A stretch of DNA of 35,347 nucleotides from Candidatus Mediterraneibacter merdavium. GTDB lineage: Bacteria; Bacillota; Clostridia; Lachnospirales; Lachnospiraceae. A model generated the notes under the pieces. That model did no database searches and was not told the origin of the DNA. It saw only the letters and a program-made list of their open reading frames with translations. Numbering within the stretch: the stretch's first letter is position 1; every line of letters begins with the position of its first letter. The position numbers and the translations under genes were made by a program. Positions 1-8,835 of this stretch are shown here, in pieces. Location: positions 1-35,347 of the forward strand of contig DWYT01000157.1 in NCBI GenBank assembly GCA_019118545.1. The letters run 5' to 3'.

Positions 1-134
1 ATGAAAATCGTCTATTTAACGGTAAAAATAACCGTGTAAATTATTTTCAAAACGCCAAAGGCTCCCTCTACATGACATGACATTGCTTAGCAATGGGTTA
101 AGTGAATCACCTTGGTCATGTGCCGCAAAGCGCA

Positions 135-167
135 CAACAAAAAGCACCTACCTTTCGATAGATGCTT
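135..167 (-). terminator. Rho-independent terminator downstream of proA
   Basis: Minus strand AAGCATCTATC-GAAA-GGTAGGTGCTT (11 bp stem with two G:U pairs, GAAA tetraloop) followed by TTTGTTGT. Confidence 0.7.
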
Positions 168-188
168 TGTAACAAAATTAGTTTGTAC

Positions 189-1436
189 TTATCTGATCTG
201 TCCGTTCCCGAAGACGATGTATTTCGTGGTGGTCAGCGCCTCCAACCCCATGGGGCCTCTTGCGTGGAGTTTCTGCGTACTGATGCCGATCTCCGCGCCG
301 AAGCCGAACTCAAAGCCGTCCGTAAATCTGGTGGACGCGTTCACATACACAGCCGCAGCGTCGATCTCATCCTGAAATTTCAGCGCGTTATAATAATCCT
401 TTGTGATGATGGATTCTGAATGTCCCGTATTGTATCTGTTGATATGGGCGATGGCCTCATCGATGGAATCCACGGTCTTCACGGAGATGATAGCGTCCAG
501 ATACTCTGTTCCCCAGTCCTCTTCTGTGGCCGGAATGATATCTGCGCTGAGAGCACACGCTCTTTCATCTCCCCGGATCTCGACATTATGAGCCTTCAGC
601 CTGCCCACGATCTGGGGGAGTGCCTCCGCTATGATACCGCTGTGAATGACAAGGGACTCACAGGCATTGCACACGCCCAGCCTCTGTGTCTTGGCATTTT
701 CAATGATCTCCGCCGCCATGCGGATATCTGCGGATGCGTCTACATATATGTGACAGTTGCCTGTTCCCGTCTCGATCACGGGAACCGTACTGTTCTCGAC
801 TACATTTGCGATAAGTCCCGCGCCGCCCCTTGGGATGAGAACATCGATGCCGCCGTGCATTTTCATCATCTCACCTGCAACTTCGCGGCTCGTATCTTCC
901 ACAAGAAGGATCAGATCCTGACTGAGCTTTTCCTTGCGAAGCGCACCTTTGACCGCGCGCACGATGGCCTGATTGGAATGGATCGCATCGCTCCCTCCGC
1001 GCAGGATCGCCGCGTTTCCCGTCTTAAAGCACAGGCCGAACGCGTCTGCCGTCACGTTGGGACGGGATTCGTAAATAATACCGACAACACCGAGAGGCAC
1101 TCTCTTTTGTCCGATCCGAAGTCCGTTGGGACGCGTTTTCATATACAGCACTTCCCCGACCGGATCGTCAAGCGCCGCTATCTGCCGCAAGCCTTCCGCC
1201 ATATCCGCGATCCTTTTTTCCGAAAGGGAAAGACGGTCGATCAAAGACTGTTTGATTCCCTTTGTCTTTGCCGCCTCGACATCTTTCGCGTTTTCTTCCA
1301 ATATCATCTCCTGCTGGGAGACCAATTCCTCCGCCACCGCAAGAAGTCCCCTGTTCTTATCCGCCGTTCCAAGTTTCGCCGCCTCAACCGCGGCAGCCTT
1401 TGCCCGGTCTGTGAGCATCTGCATGTATGATCCCAT
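189..1436 (-). CDS. proA: Glutamate-5-semialdehyde dehydrogenase (gamma-glutamyl phosphate reductase)
   Basis: Protein from [23 protein letters not shown]; ProA-type motifs [65 protein letters not shown]. Confidence 0.96.
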   Translation of the reverse strand: MGSYMQMLTDRAKAAAVEAAKLGTADKNRGLLAVAEELVSQQEMILEENAKDVEAAKTKGIKQSLIDRLSLSEKRIADMAEGLRQIAALDDPVGEVLYMKTRPNGLRIGQKRVPLGVVGIIYESRPNVTADAFGLCFKTGNAAILRGGSDAIHSNQAIVRAVKGALRKEKLSQDLILLVEDTSREVAGEMMKMHGGIDVLIPRGGAGLIANVVENSTVPVIETGTGNCHIYVDASADIRMAAEIIENAKTQRLGVCNACESLVIHSGIIAEALPQIVGRLKAHNVEIRGDERACALSADIIPATEEDWGTEYLDAIISVKTVDSIDEAIAHINRYNTGHSESIITKDYYNALKFQDEIDAAAVYVNASTRFTDGFEFGFGAEIGISTQKLHARGPMGLEALTTTKYIVFGNGQIR

Positions 1437-1550
1437 TTCGCTCTCCTTCCTCCGGCTTCCTTCACCGGAAACAGATCTTGCCCCATATTGTACCACTGAT
1501 CGCGGCTTTCCGCCATACTTTCCTCAAACTACATTCCTTAAGATATCTGT

Positions 1551-1763
1551 TTATACCTTGATCCTGTCCGCGATCTCGCTCCCGAGGACAAGGCGTACAT
1601 CCTGCACACCGATGATCACGCTCTCGCCGCACCTCTGGATGACCCTGACAGTCGCGCCCTCCTCGACATGGCGGCTGTGAAGGAAATCCAGCACTTCCGC
1701 CAGTCCGAGCATCCATTTGATCGTGCAGCTCTCGCCTGCTTTTACATTTGATAACGCCTGCAT
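1551..1763 (-). CDS. FeoA-domain (SH3-like) small protein
   Basis: 70 aa ORF with FeoA-like pattern (EGATVRVIQRCGESVIIGVQDVRLVLGSEIADRIKV) and RBS. Confidence 0.6.
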   Translation of the reverse strand: MQALSNVKAGESCTIKWMLGLAEVLDFLHSRHVEEGATVRVIQRCGESVIIGVQDVRLVLGSEIADRIKV

Positions 1764-1935
1764 GGTATCCCTCCTTTTTTATCATTCTAAGAATCCCACA
1801 CAGAGTTAGTCAATCGCAATCTCAGTTGTATGAAAACGACCTGCGTAAGCCTCGTCATACTCCGAACCGGGAACCCTCGGAATACGGATATTGTACGCGA
1901 TATGCCGCGAATCATCCATTTCTAAATGAGAAATT

Positions 1936-2301
1936 TTATCCGATATGCTCTGCCGCGTACATCCCTGCTATGACCCCCGCCAGACAGAAACCCACGCTGA
2001 GGATCATATAAAGGACTGCTGCCGCATAATGCCCTTTCCCGAACAGCGTATATGCCTCCAAAGAGAAAGTGGAAAAGGTTGTGAAGCCGCCGCACACGCC
2101 TGTCTTTATAAACAAGACAAGATTTGTCGGCATGTCTTTTCTTGCCGCCATTCCCGCTATGTATCCGATGATAAGTGCTCCCAGTACATTCGTGGCCAGT
2201 GTTAATAGAGGAAATGTTCCTTTATACGGGAGCAGGCTTATCCCATAGCGGAGCATCGCCCCCAGCGCACCGCCAAGTCCCACACAGATCAGTGCGCTCA
2301 T
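1936..2301 (-). CDS. crcB: CrcB/Fluc fluoride ion exporter
   Basis: 121 aa; GGALGAMLRYGIS, TLATNVLGALIIGYIAG, GVCGGFTTFSTFSLEAYTL are CrcB signatures; start overlaps the stop of the upstream ADH. Confidence 0.92.
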   Translation of the reverse strand: MSALICVGLGGALGAMLRYGISLLPYKGTFPLLTLATNVLGALIIGYIAGMAARKDMPTNLVLFIKTGVCGGFTTFSTFSLEAYTLFGKGHYAAAVLYMILSVGFCLAGVIAGMYAAEHIG

Positions 2302-3512
2302 CTCTCCACTCCGTGGATCTGCTTTGCCTCGTATTTCAGCGCGTTTTTATAGATGCGGTACATATCGTCCACATCCAGTTTTTTCACACAACCCACGGTC
2401 CTCTTTCGGAAATGGCTGCACTTTTCCGCTAATTCTCTCATCTGCTCCTCGGTCGGCTCGACACCCAGATCTCTGATACACACCGGCATTTCTATATCCC
2501 TGTAAAATGCCTCCATCGCTTCGATCCCTCTGAGCGCGGTTTCCATTTCATCCGCCCCGGCTTCCACACCCATCACATTGACCGCAAACTGCGCGAACCG
2601 CTGCGGGCGCGCATCCGCCACATATCTCGCCCAGCTTCCCCAGACGGCCGCAAGTCCCGCGCCGTGCGCCACATCGAACATGCCGCCCAGCTCATGCTCC
2701 AGCTGATGGCACGCCCAGTCTCCGCCGTCTGTGCCGCATCCGGTAAGTCCGTTGTGGGAGAGACTCCCCGCCCACATGACTTCCGCCCTTGCATCGTAGT
2801 TATCCGGCTCGTCCATGAGGAGCTTCGCGTTCTTCATCACAGTACGGATGAGATGCTCACTGATGCCGTCCGTCAGTTCCATGTTCCCACACTGATTGAA
2901 ATACCGCTCCATAGTGTGCATCATGATATCCACGCACCCGCTGGCTGTCTGATATTTCGGCAGCGTCATCGTAAGCTCCGGGTTCATGACCGCGAACCTT
3001 GCCCGGCCGAAATTGCTGCTGTAACCTCTTTTCAGCCATCCGTCCTCATTTGTGATGACGGAAGAGTCGCTCATCTCAGACCCTGCCGCAGAGATTGTCA
3101 GCACAACGCCAATGGGCAGACAGCCGGATGCCTGACGCTTTCTCGCATAAAAATCCCACACATCGCCTTCATTTGCCACGCCATACCCGATGGCCTTCGC
3201 GGAATCAATGACACTCCCTCCGCCTACCGCGAGGATAAAATCAACACCCTCTCTTTTGCACAGGCTGATCCCTTCATATACAAGAGACAGTCTGGGATTC
3301 GGCACAACGCCGCCCAGAGACAGGTAAGATACTCCCGCCTCCTCCAGAGAACGGAAGACCCGGTCCAGAAGTCCGCTCTTCTTCACACTGCCGCCTCCGT
3401 AATGTACAAGAACCTTGCTGCAGTCCTGCGCCTTTACAAGCTCTCCAACCTTCTCTTCGGTTCCTCTGCCAAAGACAACGCGCGTAGGTGTATAATAATT
3501 AAAATTTTCCAT
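2298..3512 (-). CDS. Iron-containing alcohol dehydrogenase
   Basis: MENFNYYTPTRVVFGRGTEEKVGELV, VGGGSVIDSAKAIGYG, HQLEHELGGMFDVAHGAGLAAVWGSW: Fe-ADH (BdhA/YqhD-like). Confidence 0.92.
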   Translation of the reverse strand: MENFNYYTPTRVVFGRGTEEKVGELVKAQDCSKVLVHYGGGSVKKSGLLDRVFRSLEEAGVSYLSLGGVVPNPRLSLVYEGISLCKREGVDFILAVGGGSVIDSAKAIGYGVANEGDVWDFYARKRQASGCLPIGVVLTISAAGSEMSDSSVITNEDGWLKRGYSSNFGRARFAVMNPELTMTLPKYQTASGCVDIMMHTMERYFNQCGNMELTDGISEHLIRTVMKNAKLLMDEPDNYDARAEVMWAGSLSHNGLTGCGTDGGDWACHQLEHELGGMFDVAHGAGLAAVWGSWARYVADARPQRFAQFAVNVMGVEAGADEMETALRGIEAMEAFYRDIEMPVCIRDLGVEPTEEQMRELAEKCSHFRKRTVGCVKKLDVDDMYRIYKNALKYEAKQIHGVER

Positions 3513-3538
3513 TTTCTTTCTTCCTCCCGACACAAAAA

Positions 3539-4075
3539 TCACACGATCTCAATCTGACACATCTTCATCGCCCCTAACGCCTGTTCATGGCTTTGCGGAG
3601 TCACACCCGCGCAGCATGATCCAATCACACGAACCGGCACTTCCGGCAGATAAGCCTTTAACAGCAGTGCATTGGAAATCACACAGATATCCGTACATAG
3701 TCCGATCACCGTAATTTCCTCTACTGTGTCTTTGCCTCTCGTCTCATCCAAATGCTTCACGTATTCTCCCAGCTCCACACTTCCAAAGGTCGGCTTGTCT
3801 ATGATCCTGCAATCTTTCTTCTCATTAAGCGCCTCCCTGATCTCCGGGCGAAGTTCCCATCCGTCCGCCCCTTTGACACAGTGCACCACCGGAAGCTTCT
3901 TCCCCTCAGCACTGTCCAGATAATCCTCTCCGTGAGTATCCCGTGTGGCGATCACCGTCCCGTCAAACTCGCGGATATACCCGGCCACTCCCGGGACGAT
4001 AGCCTCCGCCTCTTTGGTTCCTAAGGAACCGTCGATAAAATCATTCTGCATGTCAATCACTGCCAATACTTTCAT
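3539..4075 (-). CDS. Isochorismatase-family cysteine hydrolase (nicotinamidase-like)
   Basis: MKVLAVIDMQNDFIDGSLGTKEA, DTHGEDY, CVKGADGWEL, VIGLCTDICVISNALLLKA. Confidence 0.9.
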   Translation of the reverse strand: MKVLAVIDMQNDFIDGSLGTKEAEAIVPGVAGYIREFDGTVIATRDTHGEDYLDSAEGKKLPVVHCVKGADGWELRPEIREALNEKKDCRIIDKPTFGSVELGEYVKHLDETRGKDTVEEITVIGLCTDICVISNALLLKAYLPEVPVRVIGSCCAGVTPQSHEQALGAMKMCQIEIV

Positions 4076-4096
4076 AATCCGTCTCCTTTCCCTTGT

Positions 4097-4140
4097 CCAT
4101 CCATGCAAGCATGGCTGGACTTCGCACTCAATGCGTGGCT
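4097..4140. repeat. 44-bp direct repeat, copy 1
   Basis: CCATCCATGCAAGCATGGCTGGACTTCGCACTCAATGCGTGGCT, identical to 4258-4301. Confidence 0.9.
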
Positions 4141-4257
4141 TTCTCTTTTCCACAGTTCAGCACGCGCCATTCGCAAAATCGCACTTCGTGCTTATTGCGG
4201 CTCCCGCCGCTTTTTTGCTCATGTGATGGCGCTAACCTCACGCATCCTCGTGCTCCC

Positions 4258-4301
4258 CCATCCATGCAAGCATGGCTGGACTTCGCACTCAATGCGTGGC
4301 T
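4258..4301. repeat. 44-bp direct repeat, copy 2
   Basis: Identical to 4097-4140; overlaps the 3' end of the DNA glycosylase ORF. Confidence 0.9.
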
Positions 4302-5122
4302 GAACTGTGTTTCAAATCATAATAAAATATGTACTGCTGCATGACTCCTGCGCAGCCTTTATACCGTTCGAAGGGAAATCTCCCCGCGTACTGTGTATCC
4401 AGTACTTTCTGTATATGTGTATCTACCGGGAAAGCGTCCATCTGATGGAGGGCGAACAAACAGATACAGTCCGCCACCTTGCCGCCGATCCCCGGCAGGC
4501 GCATCAGCTCAGACCGCGCCTGAGGATAGTCCATCTTCTTTATATTTTCAAGCTCCACCAATCCCTCTGAGATCATTGCCGCCGTCCCGCATATGTATCT
4601 GCTCCGGTATCCCAGCTTAAGTTCTCTTAGTTCTGTTTCCTCAGCCTTTGAAAGGCTTTCCACGTCGGGAAATGTGTAGAACACTTTGCCCTCCGGCGTC
4701 TCTTTTTTCTGCCCGTAGCGCTCGCTTAAAGTGCGGATCAGTCCTTTTATTCTCGGGATATTGTTCTGCTGGGAGAGGATGAAAGTAATGATCATCTCCC
4801 AGATGTCCTGTCTTAAGATGCGGATGCCGTTTCCGAACTGCGCCGCTTCCTTTAAATACTTATCCTCATCCGTGATACGCGCGATATGTTCTTCATAGCA
4901 CGTGTCTATGTCAAAATAATCCTTCCAGAACTCTGCATATTCCTTCTCCGTGCAGTGAAGGAGTGTTTTCGCCGCCCCGTTTTTATCCTCAAGGGTGATC
5001 TTAAGATAACGGTCCGACGCCAGAAGCTCGTAAGTATCTTCCGCCGTCTTATCAAGACGGAAGCACTGCCCGGATTCGCATATTTGCGGAATGGAAAAGC
5101 ACTTTTTATCTATGGTCACCAT
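4289..5122 (-). CDS. OGG1-like DNA-3-methyladenine/8-oxoguanine DNA glycosylase (HhH-GPD)
   Basis: ILSQQNNIPRIKGLIRTLSERYG, LPGIGGKVADCICLFALHQMDAFPVDTHIQKVL: HhH plus catalytic PVDTH. Confidence 0.9.
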   Translation of the reverse strand: MVTIDKKCFSIPQICESGQCFRLDKTAEDTYELLASDRYLKITLEDKNGAAKTLLHCTEKEYAEFWKDYFDIDTCYEEHIARITDEDKYLKEAAQFGNGIRILRQDIWEMIITFILSQQNNIPRIKGLIRTLSERYGQKKETPEGKVFYTFPDVESLSKAEETELRELKLGYRSRYICGTAAMISEGLVELENIKKMDYPQARSELMRLPGIGGKVADCICLFALHQMDAFPVDTHIQKVLDTQYAGRFPFERYKGCAGVMQQYIFYYDLKHSSATH

Positions 5123-5139
5123 GTTCCTTCCATCCTTTC

Positions 5140-5754
5140 TCAGCGGATATCCGCATCCGCATAGTATTCTTCCGCCTGCTCTGTCCAGTAATCTTTATCC
5201 GCCTTGGTAATCTTTCGTAAGACTTTGCAGGGATTTCCCACAGCGATCACGCCGTCTGGAATATCCTTTGTAACCACAGACCCGGAACCGATGACCGCAT
5301 TGCTGCCGATGGTCACGCCCGGATTGATAACCACATTCCCGCCGATCCACACATCATTTCCAATGCTCACACTTTTGGCGTACTCCAGCTCCGTCCGCCG
5401 GATATCTGCGTCGATAGGATGTGCCGCAGTATAGATACTCACCCTCGGAGCGATAAACACATGATCCCCGATCCGCACATCCGCCTCATCCAGTATGAGC
5501 AGTCCTGTATTCGCGTAGAACCCTTTGCCGATGTAGATCTGCGCGCCTTTGTCACAGTAAAAGGGCGGCACAATGACCGCGTCCTCCCCCAGATGTCCCA
5601 AGATCCCGCGCAGCACCTCCATACGTTCCTTCTCCTGCCTCCATGGCATAGAGTTAAATTTCTCCAGCGCTTCCCGGCTTTTCTCCCATGTACCGTCTCC
5701 CACTTTAAAGGGGCAGTACAGCTTTCCCGAAAGCATCCTTTCTTTTTCCGTCAT
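5140..5754 (-). CDS. Sugar O-acetyltransferase (maltose/galactoside acetyltransferase-like, left-handed beta-helix)
   Basis: MTEKERMLSGKLYCPF, hexapeptide repeats, IGNDVWIGGNVVINPGVTIGSNAVIGSGSVVTKDIP. Confidence 0.9.
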   Translation of the reverse strand: MTEKERMLSGKLYCPFKVGDGTWEKSREALEKFNSMPWRQEKERMEVLRGILGHLGEDAVIVPPFYCDKGAQIYIGKGFYANTGLLILDEADVRIGDHVFIAPRVSIYTAAHPIDADIRRTELEYAKSVSIGNDVWIGGNVVINPGVTIGSNAVIGSGSVVTKDIPDGVIAVGNPCKVLRKITKADKDYWTEQAEEYYADADIR

Positions 5755-5770
5755 TGCCAACACCTTTCTT

Positions 5771-7120
5771 TTACCGGCCTGAACTTGTCTGGTCTATAAT
5801 GCTCCTCATGATATCCTCTGTCAACTGTCCCTGAACATATCCGTATATGTTGCCGTCCCGGTCGATCATAAAGGTCGTTGGAAATGCTGAAATCCCGTAC
5901 CAGTTGAACATCTCCCACGTCTCATCCATAAGCACCGGGTACGTGTAGCCATTCTCCTCCATAAATGCCGCGATCTCTTCTTTGGTGCCCTCCTGCCCCA
6001 TATTGGGAGCGGCGGCGCCCAGTATGACAACCTCTGCGTCCTCTCCCTGAGCGGAGTATTCTTCATAAAGCTTCTGAATCTCTGGCATCTCGTTCCTGCA
6101 CGGCCCGCACCATGTGGCCCAGAAATTAAGGAAAATGACTTTCCCTTTATAATCTGCCAGTGTGTGCGTATTCCCGAACTGATCCGTCAGTTCAAAGTCA
6201 TATGCCGGAGTCTTTTCCGTATCCCCGTCAGCGCCGCTGTCAGACGCCGCATTGTCGTCCCCCGTTTCATCGGCGCTTTCATCCACTGCACCGCCGTCTC
6301 CCGTCCCGTCGGTATCACTGTCCGCCGCGTCATCTGTTTCCCCTTCATCCTCGCTTTTTTCCACTGACATTTCAGGCGATAAGATGGAGAGATACCCTGT
6401 GATATCGTTCATTTTCCCGGTGAACATGAGAAGTCCCATAAGGATCATGAGCGCACCGCCCGCTTTCACAGTATAGCGCACAATCTTCATATGCTTCTTA
6501 AACCAGTTAAGCAGGCTTGCCGTAAATATGCCTGCGGCAAGAAACGGCAGGATGAATCCGACCGTATACACGCCGATCAGCAGAAATCCTTTTGCGCCTG
6601 AATCCGCGCTTCCCGCCATCAAAAGCACACTGGCAAGCGCAGGCCCTACGCAGGGAGTCCATGCAAAGCTAAAGGTAAAACCCATGATCAGCGCCGTCAC
6701 AGGGGACATGGTCATTTTTTCCAGCTTTAACGGGATGCGGTGCTCTGATCCCAGCAGTTTTGAGGAGCCGAACACGCCGAGCTGATACAGTCCGAAGAGA
6801 ACGATCAGTATCCCGCCGACCCGCGCCAGCAGCATCCTCTGCTCATTAAAGAACCGCCCTGCCGCCGAAGCGCCAAGTCCCAGAACAAAGAATGCTCCAC
6901 TGATTCCCAGTGTAAAGCATAAGACACGCAGGAACAGGCGCGCCCGATAACCCGGCGCCTCCGCTGAAGCCTCACCATCTTTCGTTCCCATATTCAGTCC
7001 GCCTGCCAGATAACCGAGATAAAGCGGCACAAGCGGCAGGACACAGGGGGAAAAGAAGCTCAGAATCCCCTGTATAAATACTGTCAGCGCCGATATTCCT
7101 GTTTCTATTGTAAAACCCAT
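5771..7120 (-). CDS. CcdA-like cytochrome c biogenesis membrane protein fused to TlpA/ResA-like thioredoxin domain
   Basis: N-terminal CcdA (GILSFFSPCVLPLVPLYLGYLAGG, FTFSFAWTPCVGPALASVL); C-terminal thioredoxin fold with FWATWCGPCRNEMP; acidic linker between. Confidence 0.9.
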   Translation of the reverse strand: MGFTIETGISALTVFIQGILSFFSPCVLPLVPLYLGYLAGGLNMGTKDGEASAEAPGYRARLFLRVLCFTLGISGAFFVLGLGASAAGRFFNEQRMLLARVGGILIVLFGLYQLGVFGSSKLLGSEHRIPLKLEKMTMSPVTALIMGFTFSFAWTPCVGPALASVLLMAGSADSGAKGFLLIGVYTVGFILPFLAAGIFTASLLNWFKKHMKIVRYTVKAGGALMILMGLLMFTGKMNDITGYLSILSPEMSVEKSEDEGETDDAADSDTDGTGDGGAVDESADETGDDNAASDSGADGDTEKTPAYDFELTDQFGNTHTLADYKGKVIFLNFWATWCGPCRNEMPEIQKLYEEYSAQGEDAEVVILGAAAPNMGQEGTKEEIAAFMEENGYTYPVLMDETWEMFNWYGISAFPTTFMIDRDGNIYGYVQGQLTEDIMRSIIDQTSSGR

Positions 7121-7221
7121 AACTCATCTCCTCTTCTATTTTTTATATAATCATGTTTTTCTGCGGTCAATCCCGCAGACCCCGGCCGCGCGCCGGAAAA
7201 CGCTCTGCCGGAACCGCCGTC

Positions 7222-7887
7222 TTACTTCCGCCTCAGCACAAAGTGATTTTTATGATAGTCGATCAGTCCGTCCCTTTTCATACGGGACAGCTCCAGCGAA
7301 AGGCCGCTGCGCTCCACGGAAAGATAGTCCGCCATCTGCTGACGGGAAAAGGGAATGTCAAATTCAAAATTATTATTTTTCTGTGCGACCGACGAAAAAT
7401 ATGAAAGCAGTTTCGCCCGTGTCGTGCGCTGCGCCATGTGCGCCAGCTTCTCATTGCAGGCAAGGTTTTTCGCCGCCAGATCAGAGAGCAGATTCCTGAT
7501 GATCCGGCTGTGGTGGGAACATGCCGCTGAACAGACCGTCAGGATGCGTCTCACATTCAGAAACAAAACCTCACAGTCTGACTCTGCTGTCACGCTGACT
7601 GTCAGCACGGATCCCGGCGCACAGGCAAATGTCTCCGCAAAGGTCTGTCCCTGCGTAATATTGGAAATGATATTTCGGTTTCCCCAGAAATCCTCTTGAA
7701 AAATGAAAGCGGTTCCTGTGAGAAGAAATCCAAGCACCTCCGTGGCCTCCCCTGTGCGGAATATGAGATCTCCTTTCTGAAATTGTCTCTGTCTCGCGTC
7801 AAGGCAGACAAGCATTTCTCTGATCTCCTCTTCCTCAATACCGGAAAAAAGCTGTGAATTTCGCATGATCCCCAGAAAATTTTCCAT
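7222..7887 (-). CDS. Crp/Fnr family transcriptional regulator
   Basis: cNMP-binding-like N-terminus and C-terminal HTH (FDIPFSRQQMADYLSVERSGLSLELSRMKRDGLIDYHKNHFVL). Confidence 0.88.
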   Translation of the reverse strand: MENFLGIMRNSQLFSGIEEEEIREMLVCLDARQRQFQKGDLIFRTGEATEVLGFLLTGTAFIFQEDFWGNRNIISNITQGQTFAETFACAPGSVLTVSVTAESDCEVLFLNVRRILTVCSAACSHHSRIIRNLLSDLAAKNLACNEKLAHMAQRTTRAKLLSYFSSVAQKNNNFEFDIPFSRQQMADYLSVERSGLSLELSRMKRDGLIDYHKNHFVLRRK

Positions 7888-7899
7888 AATATCTCCTTT

Positions 7900-7924
7900 T
7901 GTTGAAAATTCAACAGACATGTTG
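7900..7924. promoter_or_regulatory. Candidate Crp/Fnr-type operator in the divergent intergenic region
   Basis: TGTTGAA-AA-TTCAACA inverted repeat overlapping CAACA-GACA-TGTTG. Confidence 0.5.
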
Positions 7925-7976
7925 GATTTATTATAGTATGATACATTCGAAAATACAAGAAAAGAAGGTGGACTGT

Positions 7977-8693
7977 TTGAAAAGAAAAATTGTACAGATC
8001 AATGAAGAAAAATGTAACGGATGCGGAGCCTGTGCGGATGCCTGTCATGAAGGCGCGATTGAGATGCAGGATGGAAAAGCTCGGCTGATCCGTGATGATT
8101 ACTGCGACGGGTTGGGCGACTGTCTGCCGACGTGCCCCACCGGAGCGATCTCTATTATAGAACGTGAAGCAGCGGCTTTTGATAAAGAAGCGGTACAGGC
8201 AAGGATGGCAAGCACAGGACACGGCTGCCCCGGTATGCGGGCGAAAACGATCTCCCATTCAGTGACAGAAAGCTGCCCCACGGCTACACCGGGAATGACC
8301 GGGTGCCCTGCATCTGCCCATAACCTGCCCAGCCGTCTCTCCCAGTGGCCCGTACAGATTAAGCTTGTGCCCGTGAACGCGCCATATTTTGACGGCGCAA
8401 AGCTGCTTGTGGCTGCCGACTGCGCTGCCTATACATACGCGTCCTTCCACGAGGATTTCATCAAAGGCCGCATCACACTGATCGGGTGTCCCAAATTAGA
8501 CGGAGTTGACTATTCCGAAAAACTCACGGAGATTCTGCGCTGTAACGATATCAAGGACGTCACGGTTGTGCGCATGGAAGTGCCCTGCTGCGGGGGACTG
8601 GAATATGCCGTAAAAACCGCCCTTCAAAGCAGCGGGAAATTCATCCCGTGGCAGGTGGTCACCGTCTCCACGGAAGGAGATATCTTGGATTAA
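7977..8693 (+). CDS. 4Fe-4S ferredoxin-type protein
   Basis: TTG start with RBS (GAAGGTGG); two clusters CNGCGACADACHEGAI and CDGLGDCLPTCPTGAI. Confidence 0.88.
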   Translation: MKRKIVQINEEKCNGCGACADACHEGAIEMQDGKARLIRDDYCDGLGDCLPTCPTGAISIIEREAAAFDKEAVQARMASTGHGCPGMRAKTISHSVTESCPTATPGMTGCPASAHNLPSRLSQWPVQIKLVPVNAPYFDGAKLLVAADCAAYTYASFHEDFIKGRITLIGCPKLDGVDYSEKLTEILRCNDIKDVTVVRMEVPCCGGLEYAVKTALQSSGKFIPWQVVTVSTEGDILD

Positions 8694-8767
8694 AAAGGGA
8701 GTTCTTACATAAAAAAGAGTTCTTATATAAAAAAGAGTTTTTACATGGAAGCACTGCATTAAGCCAC

Positions 8768-8807
8768 AAACGGAAGGCAGAGCATAACTGCCCTGCCTTC
8801 CGTTTTT
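8768..8807. terminator. Bidirectional terminator between the convergent ferredoxin gene and kbaZ
   Basis: AAACGGAAGGCAG...CTGCCTTCCGTTTTT, 13 bp stem with T tract. Confidence 0.85.
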
Positions 8808-8835
8808 ATCTCTGTGATCTGAGTTTTATGTCACA

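Noticed and set aside
420-1430. 336-aa plus-strand ORF
   Set aside because: Lies entirely antisense to the clear proA gene; composition is that of a GC-driven shadow ORF with no RBS or recognisable domain.
2302-2420. Fluoride riboswitch before crcB
   Set aside because: crcB start overlaps the upstream ADH stop, leaving no leader; no riboswitch-like sequence recognised.
2664-3557. 297-aa plus-strand ORF
   Set aside because: Antisense shadow of the iron-containing alcohol dehydrogenase.
4103-4303. 66-aa ORF spanning the 44-bp repeats
   Set aside because: Reads through both noncoding direct repeats; no RBS or domain support.
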